Source of the DNA: Conidiobolus incongruus B7586
Taxonomy: Eukaryota > Entomophthoromycota > Entomophthoromycetes > Entomophthorales > Conidiobolaceae
Length of the DNA stretch: 50,780 nt
Assembly: GCA_000697335.1 (NCBI GenBank)
Contig: JNEM01015275.1
Span: 1 to 50,780 of the forward strand
Direction of reading: 5' to 3'
The translations under genes were made by a program, and so were the position numbers. The notes below the pieces were generated by a model. The model had not been told where the DNA came from. It saw only the letters and a program-made list of their open reading frames with translations, and did not search any database. Shown in pieces: positions 43,886-50,780 of this stretch (position 1 is its first letter; each line of letters begins with the position of its first letter).

Positions 43886-46810
43886 AAATACAGAATAAAC
43901 AAATGTAATTAAATGATCAACTCTCCTTTGTTGACAGTAAATTTTAAATATATTATCCAATATACAATCCACATAAATTAAATTCATTACAGTTCATCCC
44001 ATTACTAATAATTTCTATTAAACTCTGAAACCCCTTTACCCAATTAATTTACACTATTTCGAAACTTCTTTACTGCTTCATCATTAAAAATGTTGCATGA
44101 TGCTACGGTACTTCAAAAATAAGGTTAATCAATCAGTCATGTGGCACTTGGAGGCAATTTTAAAGATTTTGAATTTTGGTTTAAATAATCGATTCCCTAA
44201 TATGGAAATCAAAGTTTCTTAATAGAATATTCAATATTTTGTAGAGATTATTAATTATAAAAATATATATTCTATTAATAGTAAAAATAATACTCGATAA
44301 AAGCTTCTTAGTTTATAATTCTTTGATACTAATGAATATGTTAATGATTGATAAACTCAGGAAAAATAAAAGTGCCCAATCAATTACGATTCAGTTGGAT
44401 TTCATTTCCATAAATTTTCAAATATTCCGTTGTTTTATTAAACAATCATGTCACTCTTCATTTTGGACTAAAACTCAGATATAGTAAAATCCATTATATT
44501 TAGTATATATTGAAATATATTTATTTTATTATTATGTAACTTATAATAATTATAATATATCAATTTTATATCATTATCTATCCTCATTAATATTAACCCC
44601 ATCAAGCCCTTTTTTTATATCATTCAAAATAATTATCATTACCTTCAACCACTAATCAAAAATCATAGATTAGATAAACTCATCCGAATATACTAGAAGG
44701 CAACAATACCAAAACAACAATAACAAATAGTTCACATACTAACCTGTATTCAATATTTTTTAATTGACGCCTAATAACCATTTTTTCTAATTGTGTAATT
44801 ATGAATTCCTTATCAAATTTAGTATTTGATAAATTTTTAATTGTTATTTTTGGTAAATTTCAAATTTTTTGACATTTTTGAGTTGGATAAATTAAATTAA
44901 ATTAAATTAATTAGTTTAAAATTATATTTGGAATTGAAAAGGATGATCAAAACATAATAGAATGTTAATAAAATATTTAATCTAATACTATATATTTATA
45001 TATAATTACAATATATATATAATTATATATTTAAATTTAGTTTGATTTATAGATTTTAGTTTTAAATTAACATCTCCTTGGCGCATAAAATAATATTCAT
45101 GTTTAATTTTCATCAATTCTTTTTATAACCAATTTAAAAATTAATATTTATAACATTATATTAAAATAAAAACTAGTTAGATTGAATTCAAAATCTTACC
45201 TAATAAAATATCCAATATTTTAATTCAAATATTGAATATATACTTTAGTTTTGATTTGATAATTTTAGGGCTTGCATTAGTTTAACAGGTTTTCAATATA
45301 AAATGTTTATTTTAATGGCTATTATATCTATTCTTATATAATTTTTATCATTTTATTAAAACTTTAATTAAATAATAATATTAATATTCATTTTTATTAT
45401 ATATTTCTATGATTCTATGATATTATGTAATAATGTTTAATTGATTTGAATTTAATCGATAAATATCAACTCTTTTTATCAATTGAACCTATTCAACGCT
45501 GGTGATCTATTGTTCATCTTTTGAACTCTTATTCCACTTGAAATAACAATTAACAATAGTATTACTATATAAGATAATCCAGTCAACTAAATCATAAGAC
45601 CATTGATTCACAATCTTAAATATCTTGAATACCAATAAGAACAAAAAATATAAGTTGATTATTAATGATTTTTATAATCACAAATAAAACTTGAAAAACG
45701 CTAATTTATACATACTATATATCAATAGAACCTAATATAAATTATTAATTTATCAAAATTAATCAATAGCTATAGGTATGGATCTCAGTAATTGCGTTAC
45801 TAATTACTTTGTTACCCGAATCCTGAATACTTTTGAAACAAATTCCGATTAAATTCAACTGTATTTGAATAAGTTAATATTATTTGATGAAATTATTTCA
45901 TTTTGAAAATTTATTTGAATTCTATAAAATTTATAATATGGGATATAAAATTCAAATATATTTCAATATAAAATATTAGTAGTAGATTAACCATATTAAT
46001 TTATTAATCAAAGTCAATAAATTAATCAAGGAATATTAAATGGCATTTTTAAATAGTATTAATATGAAAAATTAAAATTCATCTAAAGAAATTTATATTA
46101 TAGTACATCATGGTTAGTACTTAATATTTATCAGTGGTCAATTTGAAAATTTGTATCTTTATAAATTCAATTAGTATACATATGCTATCGTGTATAAAAC
46201 CACATCTTTGATTATTTCTGTAAAAATAGGATAAATGTTTTTAATTAACAATATGATTAATTTTTTCAAATTCAATTTATTCGTAATTAAAATTTAATAT
46301 GAGAATAATAACTAATACAATAGTAAATTACACTTGTTCAACAATATAAATCCTTTAGAATTTTTTTTATCCGTGTTTTAAATTATATGCGAGTTTTACA
46401 ATCAAATACTTTTGTAACCTTCACAAGTATAACAAATAGTATAATATTATATCAACATGATTAAATTAATTGAATCCAGAATGATATTGCAGTTGATACT
46501 AAGCAATATCACCCATCAATAAAAGATTTAAAAATAATTAGAAAGGATTTGAAATTAAATAGATGGTATTGATAAAATAATAAAAAACACCTATTTTCAA
46601 TGTATTGAGATATTAACTCAGAAATTAATCAAATAAAGTTATATTTTTCAACAGATTTATTTATTAACAAAATATTAAATTATAAGTTGAGAAATACAAA
46701 AATTTGATAGTCTGAATGTTATTCAATATAAATAATTTTTATTTCTAATCTTTTGACCCTTTAGTAGTGTTATTCCAATCTTAAAACTGTTTGATGATTT
46801 AGTCTAATTC
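43886..46810. other. Gene-free region, about 2.9 kb
   Basis: AT-rich throughout, with a 5-nt tandem (AAATT type) near 44889-44912. No readable gene or RNA found. Confidence 0.45.
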
Positions 46811-47372
46811 TTACTTTAAACATTGGATGACTTTAATTTGCTCATCTTCGAGTAGTCCTCTAATAATCCATGGAAGGTAGTAGGGATTGAATGGTTCATT
46901 GTCTAGTAGTGAATAAACAATCAAACTAGTCAGAAAATTAGGCATAATCTAGATGGTCAATGTAAATCACTCTTAAAATAGAAGAATGATCGAATCTATG
47001 CATGGTTCCAGAATATAGAGGAACTAGCAGATCCATTAATGACTCAACTGCTGTTAGTTTAACATCATTTTCTAGTAAAATTCGCAGAGCTTTGGCGTGT
47101 TTTTGACTAGATAAGATTCTGGTTCTACAAAATTAAATAATTCTCTTTCAGCTTCAGCTTTAAAATATTTGGCAATGGAACTCTCTTTAAGATAATAATA
47201 GGAGTCCATGAGAAATACCAGGTGTGACCAGTAATCATGTTACCTGCTTCTTGGTATCTAGCAACCCATCTCTTACCAATCTTAATAATATCATTGTACC
47301 AACTGGTGTGCCTTGGAAATATACTGCAATCAACACCGTATTTATATTTTTTTAATTCCTTGAAGCTATTAG
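46811..47372 (-). pseudogene. Remnant of C-terminal part of an alpha/beta-hydrolase-like gene
   Basis: Coding-like text runs on the minus strand, but the readable frame changes at least twice without room for introns. Pieces include KYGVDCSIFPRHTSWYNDI, AVESLMDLLVPLYSGT, HSSILRVIYIDHLD and PWIIRGLLEDEQIKV, ending at TAA 46811-46813. The last pieces resemble the C-terminus of the fungal YDR444W-like hydrolase family as I remember it (HPxIxRxxYVD, then a Leu-rich helix). With the segment at 48610-50372 on the same strand, it looks like the far end of one host gene that has lost function. Confidence 0.45.
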
Positions 47373-47403
47373 ATATTAGTATAAAAATTAAGTAATGGCA
47401 CAA

Positions 47404-48600
47404 TTTTAAAATTAAAATAAAAAAATTAATATATGGTTTATAAAAATTAATACTTTTTTTATTATTAATAACTATTTGCTATACTTTTGAGTAAGCTTTT
47501 AACACTTAAAAAACAGTTTTTATTGACTAAAATTTAATATTTTACAAACTAATTTAATTTATTCATAGGAATTTTTTCCCTGTAAGTATATTTTTTAATT
47601 GCTTAAAATAATTATAATCACATATGTTATGATTTAATAAATATTTTAAATATAATAATTTTTTCTAGTTTTTTATATAAAAAATCTTTTATAAGTTTAA
47701 CTTTATATATTTTATAATTATCATATAAAATAATAGGTATTTTTAATTTATATTGAGAATATTTATTAGAAATTATTTTATTAAAAAAGTAATATAAATC
47801 TATTATTAATTTATTTACCTTTATAATTAAGTAAGAAAACTATATATTATTATAATTTATTATAATAGTTAATATTTACTTATTAATATAGTATTTGTTT
47901 ATTAAAATTTATAAAGGAGACTATTTAACTTAATCTAATATTTTATTTTAAGTAAAAAATTATATAAAGAAATTTAAGCTTTTTTAACTATAATAATTTA
48001 CTATTAAAACCTCTACTTTTAATGATATTATGATTAATTTTATTTAACTCCAAATATTTCTATTTTTCAAGCTTTTGTTAAATTATAAAATATTTATTTT
48101 ATATTTTTATTAATTACTTAAGTTTAAATTTTAACATATATAAAATGTTTATATAATTAATTTTAAATTATTAAAATAATTTTTTAATTAAAAAGATATT
48201 TTTAATATGATTTTTTATTTTATTAATTAATGAAAAAATAATAATAAAAATTAATCTTTTAAATTTGTATAAATTTTAAATAAAATATTATTTTTATAAG
48301 TTATTTAGACATTTTTAAATGATTGTAAATGGTTTATAGTTGAGTTTTAATAATATTAAATTAAAAGACTTTTAATGATTATTATTTAATTTAAATAAAA
48401 TTAAATTTAACCTTAAATTTTAAATTAAAAATATTTTAATAAAAGAATAATTATACAGTATATATATATATTTTAAAATAATTAATTTTCCTGTATATTT
48501 TATATATATTTAATTTTTCAAAACTAGCAATATGTTTGAAAAATCAAAAATAAAAAAAATTTGCAATTTTTTTTTCTGAGCTAATATTATCTTTTGAATC
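47404..48600. other. Hyper-AT block inside the hydrolase pseudogene
   Basis: About 1.2 kb made almost wholly of A/T tracts. By hand count several 60-nt lines here have 3-6 G/C bases (about 5-10%), while other deserts in the window run near 20%. There is no frame, no tRNA and no clear terminal repeat. It sits where the middle of the hydrolase domain, with the nucleophilic Ser, should be. Confidence 0.6.
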
Positions 48601-48609
48601 TCTGTAATA

Positions 48610-50372
48610 CTAGTTTAATACAAATTCAACTTTTCCAACTTCATTCAATGGAATTTGGGTAATTTGGCCATCATCCAACTCTTTTCCAAAATGATTATAC
48701 AAATACTATCTAAGAACAGTTTTCATATGCTCATAAATCCTTTCTGAAGTCCCTGTAGGCTTACCAATGATATTCCCATAGATTTTATGGGGAAACAAAC
48801 CATGGACACATATAATTACAATATTCTGTAATTCTAATGGATTGATCAATGTAGTTGCAGACGGTTTTTCTGATGGATTATACTCTACTCCAGTATAATA
48901 AAAAAATAAATTATAAGCCGATCCAACAATTGAAGGTTGAGAATTAGCGGTAATGGATGAATTTTTATGAATGAGATGTAAAGCAGGGAGTGCCAAATTA
49001 GATGAAATGGCGGGCTTAATAATTCTCTTTCTCTTTTAATCGGATAGAGGCAAATTAGAATCTTCTAATTGCCCGCTGTTGTTAACGTTGGCTTCTTTGA
49101 CTTGTCCATCTTCGATCATTCTGGGATTATCACTTGAAGTTTATAAAACTTCCAGACTTTTTGAAGCGGCCAGGAGAAGAGTGCTATCATTTGTTTGATT
49201 TTCATTAGGCTCCACTTTGCTAATGGATGGTGAAGTTTTATTTAATCCACTTTGTTCTAAAAGTGTAGGGGAACGATATGGATTTCAAAAAAGTTGATTG
49301 AAGAAGATCTCAATTTAAAATATTTTTGGTTTACTTGATTTATATTGTTTAACTGGTTCATTGCTGAAGGGATGATATTGACTTTAGGTTATAATTTAGA
49401 GCTAATTGGAGGAACAATGTGTTTGAACTATTGGTATTAACATATTTTTCTAGTTTATCCTAAATCTTAGTTGTAAGTTTTCGTTTAGTCAAATCGCTGG
49501 GATAGTTGTGAAACTGGTGATTCAGTAATTGTTTGGAATGCCGGACTTGAGGCTCCACTGCCAAATATCAACCAAGAAGATCATTTTGTATTGTCAATTA
49601 AAATATTCGATTTATTCAATGAGTTAGGTTCGTCTTCTGATTAATTATGAAGTTGATCAGGACTCGCATTTTGACTTGGGGAATCATGTAATTTGAAGAA
49701 ATTTAATGTATTAGGAAGATAGTATGAGACTATTAGTGCTAATCATACCTTGGATATGTGTATTAGTATTATTTAGCAAAGAGCAAGAAAACAATTCTAT
49801 ATTGGATGATGATGCATCATATAAGACCATGACTCATAGGCTGTGCTTGATTCTTATAGAAAATGCTTGAGATGTTTTTTAGCTATCTAAACTGAGCGCA
49901 TCGAGCTGACTGAAGAGGATAAGTGTGCTTCACAATGAGAAATTGGTGTTGGGTCAAAGGTTGTTTCTGCGGACACAGGCTTACCACAAGATTCTAGCTT
50001 TTTGGTTGGATCAGAAAGAGATATATCTAAAAAACTTATCATAGATAAACGTTTTTTGATAAATTCTACTTCTAAATTTTTTACACGTGATTTAGGTCGA
50101 GAATGTAAATGACCAGGATTTTGCAGTGAAGAAGATAACGAGCTAGAATCAATATTAGAAGATTCTTTAGAGGTTGATGCCATAGAATTAGTTCTTGATC
50201 TTGAACCAAAAAACCACCAAAAACTCCTTGGAGAGGGAGCAGATTTAATGTTTTCGTCATTTATCTGGTCATTCTGTGCAGGGTTGGTTTGAGTTTCTGT
50301 ATTATTGACCAAAGAAGTATAACTGTCATCATGTTGATCTATATTAGTAATATATTTGTTAGATTGATCCAT
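48610..50372 (-). pseudogene. Pseudogene: Ser-rich N-terminus and start of the alpha/beta-hydrolase domain (YDR444W-like)
   Basis: The 5' part is still open for 161 codons from ATG at 50372 to 49887 (SPRSFWWFFGSRSRTNS, RPKSRVKNLEVEFIKKRL). Further on, a second similar SSWLIFGSGASSP piece lies near 49560. One frame then carries NIVIICVHGLFPHKIYGN and IGKPTGTSERIYEHMK (48710-48850), followed by FGKELDDGQITQIPLNEVGK. Family members have HGWFP...GEPTGTS and a KITKIxLExEGK block. At least three in-frame stops (two TAA, one TAG) interrupt this frame between 48.6 and 49.2 kb with no intron able to remove them. The other genes in the window use all three stops normally, so recoding is not the explanation. 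It is a decaying host gene, not a mobile element. Confidence 0.55.
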
Positions 50373-50780
50373 TCATTAAAACAAAAAATGTAAGTTGATA
50401 ATTTAATTTCTAATTTTAAAACTATGATAGATTAATAAATGCAAGTCCCAATCTGAAATGAATACAATTAAACAAGGTTTTATGGGTTGAATCATATTCT
50501 TTGAACTGGAATTAATTTTAATCAACTGAATTTGGCCAAAATCTAAGAAATAGGAAATTTAGTTTTTTGCCACGAATTCAAGTTAAATATTTTGTACTTT
50601 ACGTCATTTTGCAATAATTTTCATATGAAATTAAACAAACCTTTACCAATTAATTTTTTAAACATACGGATGGATTTTTATGATTGGTAGAATGAGAGTT
50701 TGATGTTTTCGTTCATTTTGTACTAAGTAGATGGTTAACAAATATTGATTAAAAGTATATAATAAAAAATACAATATATA
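50373..50780. other. Upstream flank of the pseudogene
   Basis: AT-rich DNA to the window end. No gene or RNA signal seen. Confidence 0.4.

Noticed and set aside
48610-49200. Alternative genetic code to explain in-frame TAA/TAG in the hydrolase frame
   Set aside because: Intact genes in the same window terminate normally at TAA, TAG and TGA, and the frame also shifts elsewhere, so decay is simpler.
1-50780. LTR, viral or virus-like elements, LINEs, DNA transposons, CRISPR arrays
   Set aside because: No reverse transcriptase, integrase, capsid or transposase motifs, long terminal repeats or regularly spaced repeats were seen by eye in either strand.

Overview
This window is nuclear DNA from a very AT-rich fungus. 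Every gene with introns has short spliceosomal introns (42-93 nt, GT...AG, usually GTAA/GTAT donors and TAG acceptors). The proteins are fungal or generally eukaryotic: an AAAP permease, a secreted-type tyrosinase, a GH18 chitinase, Pat1 with the fungal DETF motif, and a Sak1/Ssp1-type kinase. ATP-citrate lyase is one fused polypeptide, whereas ascomycetes split it into two subunits. That, the base composition and the tyrosinase suggest an early-diverging zygomycete-type fungus, possibly Entomophthorales/Conidiobolus-like. This placement is inference.

Layout. 1-309: 3' end of an unidentified + strand gene. 591-12008: gene-dense block with VPS39 (-), PAT1 (-), CCT8 (+), tRNA-Thr (+) and a CaMKK-like kinase (-). 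12009-16210: gene desert. 16211-18979: ALYREF/Yra1 (+) and an amino-acid-permease-like transporter (-). 18980-33416: a long desert broken only by one tyrosinase gene (+, 24064-25659). 33417-39284: ATP-citrate lyase (+), tRNA-Ala (-) and a chitinase (-). 42407-43475: a Ser-rich protein carrying the LPDKG signature of Gdown1/POLR2M (+). 43476-50780: decayed territory with an orphan exon-like stretch, then the broken remains (-) of an alpha/beta-hydrolase-like gene split by a block of exceptionally low GC.

All intron-containing gene models given here keep frame across every junction: VPS39 1016 aa, PAT1 645 aa, CCT8 547 aa, kinase 517 aa, ALYREF 208 aa, ACL 1143 aa, chitinase 402 aa, Gdown1-like 335 aa.

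The genes do not form a pathway or cluster. They are mostly housekeeping functions: vacuolar/endosomal tethering, mRNA decapping, chaperonin, SNF1-activating kinase, mRNA export and acetyl-CoA supply. Three accessory genes are added: tyrosinase, chitinase and permease. The points most worth a second look are a predicted 4-nt micro-exon in PAT1, the Gdown1-like protein in a fungus, an upstream ORF or splice acceptor abutting the ALYREF start codon, and the hyper-AT block inside the hydrolase pseudogene. I saw no CRISPR, no rRNA, no intact transposon and no recognisable viral or LTR element.
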